From Fusibacillus kribbianus (GTDB taxonomy: Bacteria; Bacillota; Clostridia; Lachnospirales; Lachnospiraceae): a DNA stretch of 64,000 bases. Location of the stretch: the NCBI RefSeq assembly GCF_030053595.1, contig NZ_JASGBQ010000006.1:1-64000 (forward strand), given 5' to 3'. Shown here one piece after another: positions 24,113 to 33,851 of this stretch; the first letter of the stretch is position 1, and the number at the start of each line of letters is the position of its first letter. The notes under the pieces were generated by a model. It was not told the DNA's origin. It saw only the letters and a program-made list of their open reading frames with translations, and ran no database searches. A program made the translations under genes and the position numbers.

Positions 24113-25993
24113 TCAGCTCAGCGCCACCAGATGGTAAGGCATGTTCATCCTTGAGAGGAAAGCAGCCTCCCGTTTGTGGCAGGTGAAGAGAAGCACCTGG
24201 CCGGGGTAATGCTCTGCCAGCCATTTTAACGTGTTGTGAAGACGGGCGTCATCATAATAGGCGAAGGTGTCATCCAGAAGGATCGGCAGGGACAGACCGG
24301 GATAGAGGATATCCACGGCGCTCAGCCGCAGTGCCAGATAGATCTGTTCGATGGTGCCGCGGCTTAAGGAATCGAGAGGAATTGTGCGTCCTCCGCTCCT
24401 CAGTGTGACAGTCAGATTTTCGTCGATGCAGAGTCTGTCATAGATGCCGTCGGTGATGGCAGCTATGATTTCAGAAACCTTGTCATTCAACACAGGGCTG
24501 AAGCTTTCATGAATTTTCGAGGACAGTTTTGCAATGGTATCCTCTGCCAGAGCAATGGAACAGAGCCGTTCCTCCGCCAGCTTGTTTTTCTCTATAATGT
24601 GAGCCAGGGCTTGTTTTTCTTCTTCCAGTTTCGACAGGTGCTTACAGGTCTGCTCAAACTCCCAGGCCTCCTTCTGGCAGCGGCTCATTTCAGTCTGTGC
24701 ATGGCGAAGCTCCTCTTGAAGGGCGACCGTAATTTGGAGGGAAGCGTCTGTCAGTGCGTGGTTTTCTTTCAGTGCCTTCTGAAGCGCAGTATACTGTGCC
24801 AGTTTTTCTTCCATGGCAGCCAGGTTCTCTTCGGTGATTTCAGAGTCGTTCAAATGAAGCTTGAATGCATTCTGTAAGAAAAGTTCAGTCTCTGCGGCCA
24901 TGGCTTCAGAATCGGAATCATCTTTTCTGGACCGGGCGAATAGAATAATAGTGACAAGCAGGGAAATGCCTGCCCCGGCAAAAAAGAGGATCAAAAGGGG
25001 AAGCTTTGGCAGAGGGAACGGTGTATTGGTAAAGGGAAGCTGTTCATAAAACAGGCTGCCCAGACCAAGAAGCAGAAAAAGTACCATAGCTGCCAGTCCG
25101 GAAATTATGTCGCGCGTCCGGAGAGAATGGCGGGCGTGGCGCTTGTTTTCTTCCGCGGCCAGCCGGTGGGCGGCGTAGGCATCGTGGATCCGCTCCTGGT
25201 AAATATCCGCATCCCGGACGAGGAACAAGCTGTGGGATTTGATGGCAGCTTCCGTATCGGCGGCGGATTTTTTGAGGTTTTCCCGTTTCTGCTTTTCTTC
25301 CTCCAGCCGGTTTTCCAGCTCCCGGATCTGCTTTTCCAGCTGGTCGGGCTGATTACCCATGGCCTTCAGCTTATCCTCCGTCTCACAGATCTCCTGAAAA
25401 ACAGTCTGGTATTTGGAGGAAGCCTCCTCGTTGATCTGCTGTTTGAGGGCTTTTTTCTTTTCCCGGAGGGAGGCAAGCGCTTTTGTCACATCCAGCGTGG
25501 AGGTGCCGGAGAGGGCAATGCTGGAAAGATGATTTTTTAAACCGGCAGCAAGGGAACCGTCAGTGGCCGCCTTTAGCTGCTCAATACTGATGGTATTCCG
25601 GTAAGTCTCCTCTGTGATATGGCCTATGAGGCTGTCCAGATCGGCCTGTTCCGTGCCGATCAGCTGACCGCTTCCGGCTTTACGGATCGTCAGAGAACGG
25701 TTTTTGGTGTCCAGACACCGTTCGATGAGGTAATCCTCCTCGCCGTCGGAAAAGGTCAGGGAGCCGCCGTAGGGAGCCTGGGAATTCCAGGGGTAATAAT
25801 GGGAATAGGCGTCGGTATGGGCCGCCTTTCCGCGGCCTCGTTCCATGCCGAAAAGCATGCTCTTCAAATAGGTATGGAGAGTGGATTTTCCTGAGCCGTT
25901 TTCACCGTAGATAATATTGATGCCTTCGGAAAAGGACATGCTTTCATGAGTATATTTTCCGAATCCGGAAATGTCGATGTCTTTTAAAATCAT
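24113..25993 (-). CDS. YhaN/SbcC-like ATPase with membrane segments
   Basis: The 626-residue protein is an SMC-like AAA ATPase. Residues 1-60 carry GFGKYTHESMSF and Walker A YGENGSGKST; a signature motif LSRGTIEQIYLALRLS (about 535-550) and Walker B LPILLDDTFAYYD (about 562-574) close the ATP site. Between are coiled coils (about 170-255 and 390-480) and two membrane segments (about 297-317 and 332-354), a layout known from YhaN of Bacillus. It overlaps the end of the metallophosphoesterase gene region (adjacent, end to start), its likely nuclease partner. The pair probably acts in DNA end processing at the membrane; that role is inferred. Confidence 0.85.
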   Translation of the reverse strand: MILKDIDISGFGKYTHESMSFSEGINIIYGENGSGKSTLHTYLKSMLFGMERGRGKAAHTDAYSHYYPWNSQAPYGGSLTFSDGEEDYLIERCLDTKNRSLTIRKAGSGQLIGTEQADLDSLIGHITEETYRNTISIEQLKAATDGSLAAGLKNHLSSIALSGTSTLDVTKALASLREKKKALKQQINEEASSKYQTVFQEICETEDKLKAMGNQPDQLEKQIRELENRLEEEKQKRENLKKSAADTEAAIKSHSLFLVRDADIYQERIHDAYAAHRLAAEENKRHARHSLRTRDIISGLAAMVLFLLLGLGSLFYEQLPFTNTPFPLPKLPLLILFFAGAGISLLVTIILFARSRKDDSDSEAMAAETELFLQNAFKLHLNDSEITEENLAAMEEKLAQYTALQKALKENHALTDASLQITVALQEELRHAQTEMSRCQKEAWEFEQTCKHLSKLEEEKQALAHIIEKNKLAEERLCSIALAEDTIAKLSSKIHESFSPVLNDKVSEIIAAITDGIYDRLCIDENLTVTLRSGGRTIPLDSLSRGTIEQIYLALRLSAVDILYPGLSLPILLDDTFAYYDDARLHNTLKWLAEHYPGQVLLFTCHKREAAFLSRMNMPYHLVALS

Positions 25994-27142
25994 TTACTGG
26001 TCTCCTGTATCTGCGTCAAAGTTGGAAAGAAGGGCATCCAGACCGTAATAAAAGGCCTGTTTTTTGACAGGGTCCGAAAGAACCACGTCCGGGTCAGGGA
26101 AATTGCTGTCACCCGGGGCATGGGAACCGTCTGCAGACGGGCTGCCCAGAAAGGCGTCGATATAATCTCCGATGATATCATGACGGTGGTTCCGGAGCAG
26201 AGCCTCCATATCATAAGCGGGGACGGTCAGATCCCGGAAAGAGATGATCTTTCCTGCCGTTCGAAGATATGCTTCGTCAAAAATGATGTCAGCGTCCCGC
26301 TTTCCGGTCAGTGTCAGCTTATAGATATTGGAGGAACCGTATTGCTCCATGAATCTGGAGATCGTCTGGAACAGAGACTGGTTGGTGGTCTTTTCAGTCA
26401 CTTTCACCCGGCACGGAATATAAGTACGGGTGGGAAGAGGGACGAAGCGCAGGGAAAGAGCTCCGGGGCCGCCTTCGGAGGACTTGGTCAGTTCTCCCAG
26501 GACATAGCCGTGGCTTCCCGTCTCCGTGAGATCGATGGGGCTTAGGGATCCGGGAAAGGCAAAACGTTCTTCCGGACACAGCTTCGGTTTATGAATATGG
26601 CCAAGGGCTGTATAGGAAAACCCGGACTGGGAAAGCTTTTTCCTGTCGATGGGAATATGCCTTTCGTCACCGCCGTGGGCAAGAAGAATGTGGAATTTGC
26701 CGTCTCTGGGAGCCGTGAGACCGTCGTAAAGCGGTTCGGGGATCTCCCTCGTATGGTAGCTGAAGCCGTGGATCACAGTGTTAAGGGTGGGGAATGAAAC
26801 TTCCGTAAGATCACGTTGCGATAAAAAGGTCACATTGGGAGACCAGGAAAACTCTGCCAGGGAAGAACCGGCACGGACACAGTCGTGATTTCCGGCAATG
26901 AGCACCACCGGGATCTGAGGGATATTGGAGAACAGGGCGTCGGCCTCCTTTAACTCAGCCGGCGTCGGCTGGCGGTGAAACAGATCACCGGAGATCAGCA
27001 GGAGATCTGCCTGTTCCTTTTTGCACGCAGCGATGAGATCACGGAAGGCACTCAGGATATCAAAGGAGCGCTCTCTGGACCAGGGAAAGCCCCGGTCGGG
27101 CTGACAGCCCAGATGAATATCTGCGGTATGGATAAATTTCAT
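25994..27142 (-). CDS. YhaO/SbcD-like metallophosphoesterase (exonuclease subunit)
   Basis: The 382-residue protein is a calcineurin-type phosphoesterase of the Mre11/SbcD group. Metal-binding motifs are HTADIHLG near 4-11, SGDLFHR near 46-52, AGNHDCVRAGS near 75-85 and a later GHIHKPK. The C-terminal part (about 250-382) would cap the active site and contact the ATPase. The ATG at 27142 has an AAAGGA site; the open frame continues 60 codons upstream through a repeat element, but that extension is repetitive and lacks family match. Its stop is next to the start of the YhaN-like gene, with no gap. Confidence 0.88.
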   Translation of the reverse strand: MKFIHTADIHLGCQPDRGFPWSRERSFDILSAFRDLIAACKKEQADLLLISGDLFHRQPTPAELKEADALFSNIPQIPVVLIAGNHDCVRAGSSLAEFSWSPNVTFLSQRDLTEVSFPTLNTVIHGFSYHTREIPEPLYDGLTAPRDGKFHILLAHGGDERHIPIDRKKLSQSGFSYTALGHIHKPKLCPEERFAFPGSLSPIDLTETGSHGYVLGELTKSSEGGPGALSLRFVPLPTRTYIPCRVKVTEKTTNQSLFQTISRFMEQYGSSNIYKLTLTGKRDADIIFDEAYLRTAGKIISFRDLTVPAYDMEALLRNHRHDIIGDYIDAFLGSPSADGSHAPGDSNFPDPDVVLSDPVKKQAFYYGLDALLSNFDADTGDQ

Positions 27143-27189
27143 GGGAAAATCCTTTCTGAAAAGATAATCGTAACGGATGAACTTCTGTC

Positions 27190-27366
27190 CCGGCAAAGCC
27201 AGAAGCTTCTGTTCCGGCAAAGCCGTAACTTTCATTCCGGCAAAGCCAGAAAAGCCTGTCGGCTTTTCCGGCTCGCTTCGCGCGCCGGATACCAATTCAG
27301 CCTCCCGTGTCATCGGATGCAAGCATCCGATGACACGGGAGGGCTGAACTGGTGCCTGGCTTTGCC
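27190..27366. repeat. Hairpin repeat element
   Basis: CCGGCAAAGCC occurs three times (27190, 27214, 27237) and its inverse GGCTTTGCC once at 27358. Between lies a near-perfect inverted repeat with arms of about 29 bases (27292-27320 and 27323-27352, one extra G). Nothing coding is seen. It fills the space between the divergent nuclease operon and glgC, with the rest of 27143-27525 holding only the glgC promoter. Confidence 0.8.
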
Positions 27367-27459
27367 CTTTCCGAACATTATACCATACCTGGAGGGGAGA
27401 ATCAAAACAATGAGTTTTATAAATTGCATAAAATTTATAAGAATATAGTGAAAAAATTG

Positions 27460-27488
27460 TTTATTTATTCCAAAAAGTGTGCTACACT
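27460..27488 (+). promoter_or_regulatory. Promoter of glgC-glgD
   Basis: TTTATT and TACACT are separated by 17 bases with TGC before the -10 (extended -10). Confidence 0.55.
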
Positions 27489-27525
27489 GTTAGTACAACT
27501 AATTATAACAGCAAGAGGTGATAGC

Positions 27526-28800
27526 GTGGTTAAGAAAGAGATGATAGCAATGCTGCTGGCAGGCGGACAAGGCAGCAGGCTGGGAGTGCTGACGGCAAAT
27601 GTGGCCAAGCCGGCTACGGCTTTTGGCGGTAAATACCGTATTATCGATTTTCCGCTGAGCAACTGCATCAATTCCGGCATTGACACGGTCGGCGTACTGA
27701 CGCAGTACCAGCCGCTGCGGCTGAATTCTCACATCGGGATTGGTATTCCGTGGGATCTGGACAGGAATATCGGAGGAGTGACGGTCCTCCCTCCTTATGA
27801 GAAGAGTACAAACAGCGAATGGTACACCGGTACGGCCAATGCCATTTATCAGAACCTGCAGTACATGGAATCCTATAATCCTGAGTATGTTCTGATCTTA
27901 TCCGGCGACCATATTTACAAGATGGATTATGAGGTAATGCTGGATTATCATAAGGCAAACAATGCCGATATTACCATTGCGGCACTCCCGGTACCCATCG
28001 AGGAGGCAAGCCGCTTTGGAGTGGTCATTACCGACGAAAACAACAGGATCACCGAGTTCGAGGAGAAACCGGCTCATCCCAGAAGCAATCTGGCTTCCAT
28101 GGGTATTTATATCTTCAGCTGGAAGGTCCTCAAAGAGGCTCTGATCAAGATGTCCGATGAACCGGGCTGCGATTTCGGCAAGCATGTGATTCCTTACTGC
28201 CACAGCAGAGGAGACAGGATCTTTGCTTACGAGTACAACGGCTACTGGAAGGATGTAGGAACTCTGGGCTCCTACTGGGAAGCCAATATGGAGCTGGTGG
28301 ATATCATTCCTGTATTCAATCTGTATGAGGAATTCTGGAAGATCTATACCAAGAGCGATATCCTGCCTCCTCAATATGTTTCCGCAGATTCGGTGATCGA
28401 GAGAAGCATCATTGCCGAGGGTGCAGAAATTTACGGTAACATTTACAATTCTGTCATCGGTGTCGGCGTTAAGATCGGAAAGGGAGCGGTTGTCCGCGAT
28501 TCCATTCTCATGTCCGGCGTGGTGATCGGAGACGGAACGGTGGTGGACAAGGCCATCATTGCCGACAATGTGGAGGTGGGCGCCAACGTCCGCCTGGGTG
28601 TGGGAGATTTTGCAGTCAGCAAGTTAAATCCCAAGGTCTATGCCTTTGATTTGGTGACCGTGGGAGAGGATTCCTACATTCCCGATGGTGTATCGGTAGG
28701 CAGAAATACCGCAATTTCCGGTGTGACGGAAAGCGCAGATTATCCGGACGGAAAGCTTGACAGCGGAGACTATATTATAAAGGCAGGTGGCGAGAAGTGA
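27526..28800 (+). CDS. glgC: Glucose-1-phosphate adenylyltransferase
   Basis: The 424-residue enzyme makes ADP-glucose from glucose 1-phosphate and ATP for glycogen synthesis. The N-terminal [13 protein letters not shown] nucleotide-binding loop, [15 protein letters not shown], the catalytic [10 protein letters not shown] and the substrate motif ITEFEEKP are intact. The C-terminal third is a left-handed beta-helix. The start is a GTG at 27526 with AGAGGTG five bases upstream; earlier in-frame ATGs lie before the promoter. It overlaps glgD by four bases (GTGA), typical of this pair. Confidence 0.96.
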   Translation: MVKKEMIAMLLAGGQGSRLGVLTANVAKPATAFGGKYRIIDFPLSNCINSGIDTVGVLTQYQPLRLNSHIGIGIPWDLDRNIGGVTVLPPYEKSTNSEWYTGTANAIYQNLQYMESYNPEYVLILSGDHIYKMDYEVMLDYHKANNADITIAALPVPIEEASRFGVVITDENNRITEFEEKPAHPRSNLASMGIYIFSWKVLKEALIKMSDEPGCDFGKHVIPYCHSRGDRIFAYEYNGYWKDVGTLGSYWEANMELVDIIPVFNLYEEFWKIYTKSDILPPQYVSADSVIERSIIAEGAEIYGNIYNSVIGVGVKIGKGAVVRDSILMSGVVIGDGTVVDKAIIADNVEVGANVRLGVGDFAVSKLNPKVYAFDLVTVGEDSYIPDGVSVGRNTAISGVTESADYPDGKLDSGDYIIKAGGEK

Positions 28801-29918
28801 GAGCAGTAGGTATTATTCTGGCAGGCGGAAACAATAAGAAAATGAGGGAATTGTCAGAGAAGCGCGCGATAGCCGCAATGCCCGTTGCCGGCAGCTACAG
28901 AGCCATCGATTTCGCCCTAAGCAACATGACAAATTCCCATATCAAGAAGGTGGCAGTGTTTACGCAGTACAATTCCATCTCCTTAAATGAGCATTTGAGC
29001 TCCTCCAAGTGGTGGGACTTCGGCAGAAAGCAGGGTGGACTTTATGTATTCACGCCTACTCTGTCGGCTATGAACAGCAACTGGTACAGAGGTACGGCAG
29101 ATGCCCTCTGGCAGAATCTGAAGTGGCTGAAGAGCAGCCACGAGCCCTATGTGGTGATCGCTTCCGGCGACGGCATCTACAAGCTGGACTACAATAAGGT
29201 TCTGGAATACCATATCGCAAAGCAGGCAGACATCACCGTGGTCTGCAAGGATATGCCGGAGGATGCGGACGTGAGCCGCTTCGGTCTGGTACGTACCAAT
29301 GAGGACGGCCGGATTGTGGAGTTTGACGAAAAGCCCATGGTGGCAACCTCCCATACGGTGTCCTGCGGTATCTATGTGATCCGCCGCCGTCAACTCATTG
29401 AGCTTATTGAGAAGTGCGCGGAGGAGGATCGTTACGATTTCGTACAGGATATCCTGATTCGTTATAAGAATATGAAGCGGATCTATGCGTATAAGCTGGA
29501 ATCCTACTGGAGCAATATTTCCTGCGTGGATTCTTACTTTAAGACCAATATGGACTTTTTGGATCCCGAGGTCCGCAATTATTTCTTCAATACTTATCCC
29601 GACGTGTATTCCAAGGTGGACGACAATCCGCCGGCCAAGTACAACGTGGGGGCTAAGGTCCGCAACAGTCTTGTCTCCAGCGGCTGTATCATCAATGGAG
29701 AAGTGGAAAATTCAATTCTGTTCAAGAAGGCATATGTTGGAAACAACTGTGTCATTAAGAATTCCATTATCCTGAATGATGTTTACATCGGTGACAATAC
29801 ACGGATCGAGAACTGCATCGTCGAGAGCAGGGATACGATCCGGGCCAATATGACATATATCGGCGCTCCCAATGATATTAAGATTGTTATCGAGAAAAAC
29901 GAAAGATTTGTGCTTTAA
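28797..29918 (+). CDS. glgD: GlgD, regulatory subunit of ADP-glucose pyrophosphorylase
   Basis: The 373-residue protein is GlgC-like but with a changed N-terminal loop ([21 protein letters not shown]), as in GlgD, which lacks full catalytic residues and stimulates GlgC. The [13 protein letters not shown] and IVEFDEKPM blocks and a C-terminal beta-helix are seen. The start is GTG, overlapping the glgC stop. GlgC and GlgD form a hetero-oligomer in Firmicutes. No other glg gene is in the window. Confidence 0.94.
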   Translation: MRAVGIILAGGNNKKMRELSEKRAIAAMPVAGSYRAIDFALSNMTNSHIKKVAVFTQYNSISLNEHLSSSKWWDFGRKQGGLYVFTPTLSAMNSNWYRGTADALWQNLKWLKSSHEPYVVIASGDGIYKLDYNKVLEYHIAKQADITVVCKDMPEDADVSRFGLVRTNEDGRIVEFDEKPMVATSHTVSCGIYVIRRRQLIELIEKCAEEDRYDFVQDILIRYKNMKRIYAYKLESYWSNISCVDSYFKTNMDFLDPEVRNYFFNTYPDVYSKVDDNPPAKYNVGAKVRNSLVSSGCIINGEVENSILFKKAYVGNNCVIKNSIILNDVYIGDNTRIENCIVESRDTIRANMTYIGAPNDIKIVIEKNERFVL

Positions 29919-29959
29919 GCTTTGACAGCAGGAGGACAAAGGAAGGGGACTATGTAAAG

Positions 29960-30235
29960 ATGCAGATTACAGATGTGAGGGTTAGAAAGGTATCCAAGGA
30001 AGGAAAGATGAAGGCCATCGTTTCCATTACTCTGGATAATGAGTTTGTGGTACACGATATCAAGGTGATTGAGGGGGAAAAGGGCATGTTTATTGCGATG
30101 CCCAGCAGAAAAGCCGCCGACGGTGAGTACAGAGATATCGCTCATCCCATCAATTCTGAGACCAGAGATAAGATCCAGGCTATCATTCTTGCAAAGTATG
30201 AGACCACGCTTCTGGAAGCAGGGGAAGAGGAGTAG
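29960..30235 (+). CDS. spoVG: Septation regulator SpoVG
   Basis: A 91-residue RNA- and DNA-binding regulator. [20 protein letters not shown], the [11 protein letters not shown] block and the [16 protein letters not shown] helix are diagnostic. In Bacillus SpoVG affects asymmetric division and cortex formation and in other species controls capsule and virulence genes. A GGAAGGGG site lies about 10 bases before the ATG. A clear sigma-H promoter was not found. A terminator follows. Confidence 0.97.
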   Translation: MQITDVRVRKVSKEGKMKAIVSITLDNEFVVHDIKVIEGEKGMFIAMPSRKAADGEYRDIAHPINSETRDKIQAIILAKYETTLLEAGEEE

Positions 30236-30252
30236 GTTTAAGTATGATAAGG

Positions 30253-30284
30253 GCAGGCGCTGATTTTTCAGCGCCTGTTTTCAT
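30253..30284 (+). terminator. Terminator of spoVG
   Basis: CAGGCGCTG (30254-30262) pairs with CAGCGCCTG (30269-30277), followed by TTTTCATTT. Confidence 0.9.
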
Positions 30285-30331
30285 TTGACTAAAGAGACGG
30301 GTATTTCAGAGGTTAAAATAGCGGGAAAGTG

Positions 30332-30360
30332 TTGCGGTTTCCCGGTTTCATTTATATAAT
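30332..30360 (+). promoter_or_regulatory. Promoter of the trkA operon
   Basis: TTGCGG and TATAAT are separated by 17 bases, 50 bases before the trkA start. Confidence 0.75.
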
Positions 30361-30409
30361 AGAGGGAGTATTACACTGGTGCCCGGAGGGCAGACAGGAG
30401 GAAGGAAAC

Positions 30410-31768
30410 ATGAAGATCCTTATTGTTGGAATCGGCAAGGTGGGCTATACACTGGCAAAGCACCTGTCCGCCGAGGATAACGATGTGGCAGTGATAGATA
30501 AATCTCAGGAAGCAGTGGATCGGGCGGGGGACAGTCTGGATGTTCTTTGTCTGAAGGGAAGTGGGCTTTCCGCCAGTGTTCTTCTGGAGGCGGGGGTCCG
30601 GGAGGCGGATCTGATCATTGCAACTACACCCGGCGACGAAATCAATATGCTGTGCTGCCTGACCGCCAAGCGTTTGGGGGCGAAGAATACGGTAGCCAGG
30701 ATCCGTGACCCGGAATATGCCAGGGAGGTATCGGTGCTGAAGCAGGAGCTGGGGATCAACATGATCATCAATCCGGAGCTGGAAGCAGCCAATGAGATCG
30801 GCAGGGTGCTCCGTTTCCCCACGGCCATCAACGTGGAGACCTTTGCGGGCCGGAAGGTGGAGCTGATCGCCTTTCGTGTGAAGCGGGGGGATAAGCTGGT
30901 GGGCAGACCTCTGTCCCAGGTCATGGGCGAGATCCGACTGCCGGTGCTTTTCTGTACTGCGGTCCGGGGGGAGGAGGTCATCATTCCCGATGGCAATTTT
31001 GTTCCGCAGGAGCAGGATCTCATGTATATTGCGGGCAAACCCTCTGCAATTACGGATTTCTTTAAATATGAGGGAAAATATCAGAAGCGGGTGAAGCATG
31101 CGATCCTCATCGGCGGAGGCAGGATCGCCTACTATCTGGGCCTTGGAATGAGCCAGATGGGTATGAAAATCACCATTATCGAGCAGAATAAAAGACGGTG
31201 CCAGGAGCTTGACGAGCTGCTTCCCGACTGCACCATTATTCACGGTGACGGCACCGATGAACAGGTCCTGGAGGAGGAGCATGTGGAGTCGGCTGGAGCC
31301 GTTGTGACGCTGACCGGAAGAGATGAAGAAAATCTCCTGACGGCTCTGTTTGCCAGCAGACTTCAGGTCCCGAAGGTCGTGGCAAAGATCAACCGGGGAA
31401 ACTATGAGGGTATCATCAAAACCCTGGGTATTGATTCCGTCATCAGTCCGAAAAATATCACGGCAGCCCAGATCATCCGGTATGTGAGGGCTCTCCGAAA
31501 CACTATTGGAAGCAATGTGGAGACGCTTCACCGGATCGCCGACGGCAAGGCCGAGGCGCTGGAGTTTGTTGCAAGAGAAGGAAGCCGGAATCTGAGGGAG
31601 CCTTTCCGAAATATCCGCTTTAAGAAGCATTTTCTGGTAGCGGCTATTGTGCGGAACGGCGCGATCATTATTCCCACCGGTAATGACTGGATCCAGGAGA
31701 ACGACAGTGTCATTGTCATTACCAGATCCTCCAATGTCAATGATCTGAATGACATTTTTGAGAACTGA
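30410..31768 (+). CDS. trkA: Trk system potassium transporter subunit TrkA
   Basis: The 452-residue cytoplasmic regulatory protein has two RCK units, each an NAD-binding fold followed by an RCK_C domain. The nucleotide motifs are IVGIGKVGYTLAKHL at the start and IGGGRIAYYLGLGM near 228. TrkA rings bind nucleotides and open the TrkH channel. The ATG at 30410 has an AGGAGG site; an earlier in-frame ATG overlaps the promoter. trkH follows after 16 bases. Confidence 0.95.
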   Translation: MKILIVGIGKVGYTLAKHLSAEDNDVAVIDKSQEAVDRAGDSLDVLCLKGSGLSASVLLEAGVREADLIIATTPGDEINMLCCLTAKRLGAKNTVARIRDPEYAREVSVLKQELGINMIINPELEAANEIGRVLRFPTAINVETFAGRKVELIAFRVKRGDKLVGRPLSQVMGEIRLPVLFCTAVRGEEVIIPDGNFVPQEQDLMYIAGKPSAITDFFKYEGKYQKRVKHAILIGGGRIAYYLGLGMSQMGMKITIIEQNKRRCQELDELLPDCTIIHGDGTDEQVLEEEHVESAGAVVTLTGRDEENLLTALFASRLQVPKVVAKINRGNYEGIIKTLGIDSVISPKNITAAQIIRYVRALRNTIGSNVETLHRIADGKAEALEFVAREGSRNLREPFRNIRFKKHFLVAAIVRNGAIIIPTGNDWIQENDSVIVITRSSNVNDLNDIFEN

Positions 31769-31784
31769 GGCAGGAGGCTGAGCT

Positions 31785-33239
31785 TTGAATATTTCGTTGG
31801 TATTGTATGTCGTCGGGAACGTGCTCTTCTCTGAGGCGGTCCTTATGCTGCTGCCTGTTTTCGTGGCGCTCCTTATGGGAACCGGCGACTGGATCTATTT
31901 TATTTATACAATCGTTCCGCTGGCCCTTGTGGGCTTCCTTCTGCGTCTGAAAAAGCCGAAGCTTTCCCGGATGCGGACCAGAGAGGGACTGGCAGCGGTG
32001 GCTTTTTCCTGGATCTTTCTGGCGGCCTTCGGCGCACTGCCCTTTTATTTCAGCGGCTATTTTGCAGGCTACGTGGACTGCTTTTTTGAGACCGTGTCCG
32101 GTTTTACCACGACGGGTGCTACGATCCTGACGGATATCGAGGGATTTGGAAACGGCGGCCTTATGTTCTGGCGCAGCTTTACCCATTGGGTGGGCGGCAT
32201 GGGAATCCTGGTCTTTGTGCTGGCGATCCTTCCGAATATGGACGGCTCCACGGTACAGCTTCTGCGGGCGGAAAGCCCCGGACCGGAGCCGGGTAAGGTG
32301 GTGCCGAGGCTGAAGGAGACGGCCAGGATCCTGTATCTGATCTATTTTGGATTGACGATTTTACATATTCTGTGCCTTCTGGCTACAGGTATGCCCCTTT
32401 TCGATTCGGTGATCCATTCCATGGGAAGTGCCGGAACCGGCGGCTTTTCCAATATGAATGCCAGTGTGGGTGCTTATCAGAATCCGGCGGCAGAGTGGGT
32501 CATTGCCGTGTTCATGCTGCTGTTCGGCGTGAACTTCAGCCTCTATTATCTGCTTCTCAAAAAGCAGGTGAAGGATGTGCTTAAGAACGAAGAGCTGAGA
32601 CTTTATCTGGGGATCATTGTGGCTGCGGTGGTCTGCATCACCCTGAATGTGGCAGGGAAATATTATGAAGGCTCCTGGCCGGATGCTATCCGCACGGCCT
32701 TTTTCCAGGTGTCCTCCATCATTACCACCACCGGCTACAGCACGGCAGATTTTAATCTGTGGCCCACCTTCAGCAAAATGATCCTTGTGGCACTGATGAT
32801 CGTCGGCGCCAGCGCCGGTTCCACCGGCGGCGGCATCAAGATCAGCAGACTTCTCGTGCTGGCAAAAACCGTGAAGGCGGAGTTTCGCCGTCTGATCCAC
32901 CCCCGTATGGTTCGGGCGCCCCGGATGGACGGGCGGATCATTGAGAGCAGTACCGTGAAGGGAATCTTGATTTTTTTCTTTACCTATATTATGATTGCCG
33001 TGTCGGCCATGATCGTCATTTCTGTCGACGGTTATGATTTTGAGACGACGGTGACGGCAGTGCTTTCGGCACTGGGGAATATCGGTCCCGGTCTTTCGGC
33101 TGTGGGCCCTATGGGAAATTTCAGCGGATTTTCCGTTTTGAGTAAGCTGGTGCTTTCCTTCTGTATGCTGGCCGGCAGGCTGGAGCTTTTCCCCATGCTG
33201 ATTTTGTTTATTCCTTCCACCTGGAAGAAATCCTATTAA
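31785..33239 (+). CDS. trkH: TrkH family potassium uptake protein
   Basis: The 484-residue membrane protein has around ten membrane segments and the four pore-loop repeats of the Trk/Ktr family, for example SGFTTTGATIL near 105, SAGTGGFSNMNA near 215, TTTGYSTADFN near 315 and SALGNIGPGLS near 427. It forms the potassium-conducting part with TrkA. The start is TTG with an AGGAGG site 7 bases upstream. pth follows after 14 bases, so the operon is trkA-trkH-pth-mfd. Confidence 0.94.
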   Translation: MNISLVLYVVGNVLFSEAVLMLLPVFVALLMGTGDWIYFIYTIVPLALVGFLLRLKKPKLSRMRTREGLAAVAFSWIFLAAFGALPFYFSGYFAGYVDCFFETVSGFTTTGATILTDIEGFGNGGLMFWRSFTHWVGGMGILVFVLAILPNMDGSTVQLLRAESPGPEPGKVVPRLKETARILYLIYFGLTILHILCLLATGMPLFDSVIHSMGSAGTGGFSNMNASVGAYQNPAAEWVIAVFMLLFGVNFSLYYLLLKKQVKDVLKNEELRLYLGIIVAAVVCITLNVAGKYYEGSWPDAIRTAFFQVSSIITTTGYSTADFNLWPTFSKMILVALMIVGASAGSTGGGIKISRLLVLAKTVKAEFRRLIHPRMVRAPRMDGRIIESSTVKGILIFFFTYIMIAVSAMIVISVDGYDFETTVTAVLSALGNIGPGLSAVGPMGNFSGFSVLSKLVLSFCMLAGRLELFPMLILFIPSTWKKSY

Positions 33240-33253
33240 AGGCGGGAATTTTT

Positions 33254-33823
33254 ATGTTTGTGATTGCAGGTCTTGGGAATCCGGGTCTTAAATATGCCGG
33301 TACCAGACACAATGTGGGCTTTGGAGCCCTGGATGAGCTGGCGGAGGCGTATCGGATCAGTGTGGATACCGGGAAGCACAGGGCACTCATCGGAAAGGGA
33401 GTTATTGAGGGGCAGAAGGTAATTCTTGTGAAGCCTCAGACCTATATGAATTTAAGCGGGGAGAGCATCCGTGAGGTCATGGAATACTACAAGCTTTCTG
33501 TGGAAGAGCTTTTGGTGATCTACGACGACATTAATCTGGATGTGGGACAGCTCCGGATACGGGAGAAGGGAAGCGCAGGCGGCCACAATGGCATGAAGAA
33601 TATCATTGCCTGCCTCGGCTCCGATCATTTCCCGAGGATCCGGGTGGGGGTCGGTGCAAAGCCGCCCCGTATGGATCTGGCTGATTATGTGCTGGGACAC
33701 TTTCCTTCGGAAGAGCTGCCTTCTGTGAGAGAGGGAATCAAACATGCAGCTGAGGCGGCAGCCATGATCGTAAAAGGGGAGATGGCTCCGGCGATGAATC
33801 AGTTCAATGCAAAAAAGAAATAA
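33254..33823 (+). CDS. pth: Peptidyl-tRNA hydrolase
   Basis: The 189-residue enzyme frees tRNA from stalled peptidyl-tRNA. The GLGNPGLKYAGTRHNVGF start includes the catalytic His, and KPQTYMNLSGES, VIYDDINLDVG and GSAGGHNGMKNI are family blocks. Length is normal. It is in the same order as in Bacillus (pth then mfd), here behind trkH. The gap to mfd is 28 bases. Confidence 0.97.
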   Translation: MFVIAGLGNPGLKYAGTRHNVGFGALDELAEAYRISVDTGKHRALIGKGVIEGQKVILVKPQTYMNLSGESIREVMEYYKLSVEELLVIYDDINLDVGQLRIREKGSAGGHNGMKNIIACLGSDHFPRIRVGVGAKPPRMDLADYVLGHFPSEELPSVREGIKHAAEAAAMIVKGEMAPAMNQFNAKKK

Positions 33824-33851
33824 ATCGTACAGGAATGACAGAGGTGATTGA

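Noticed and set aside
29919-29959. Sigma-A or sigma-H promoter before spoVG
   Set aside because: TTGACA at 29922 has no -10 at 16-18 bases, and the sigma-H pattern is incomplete.
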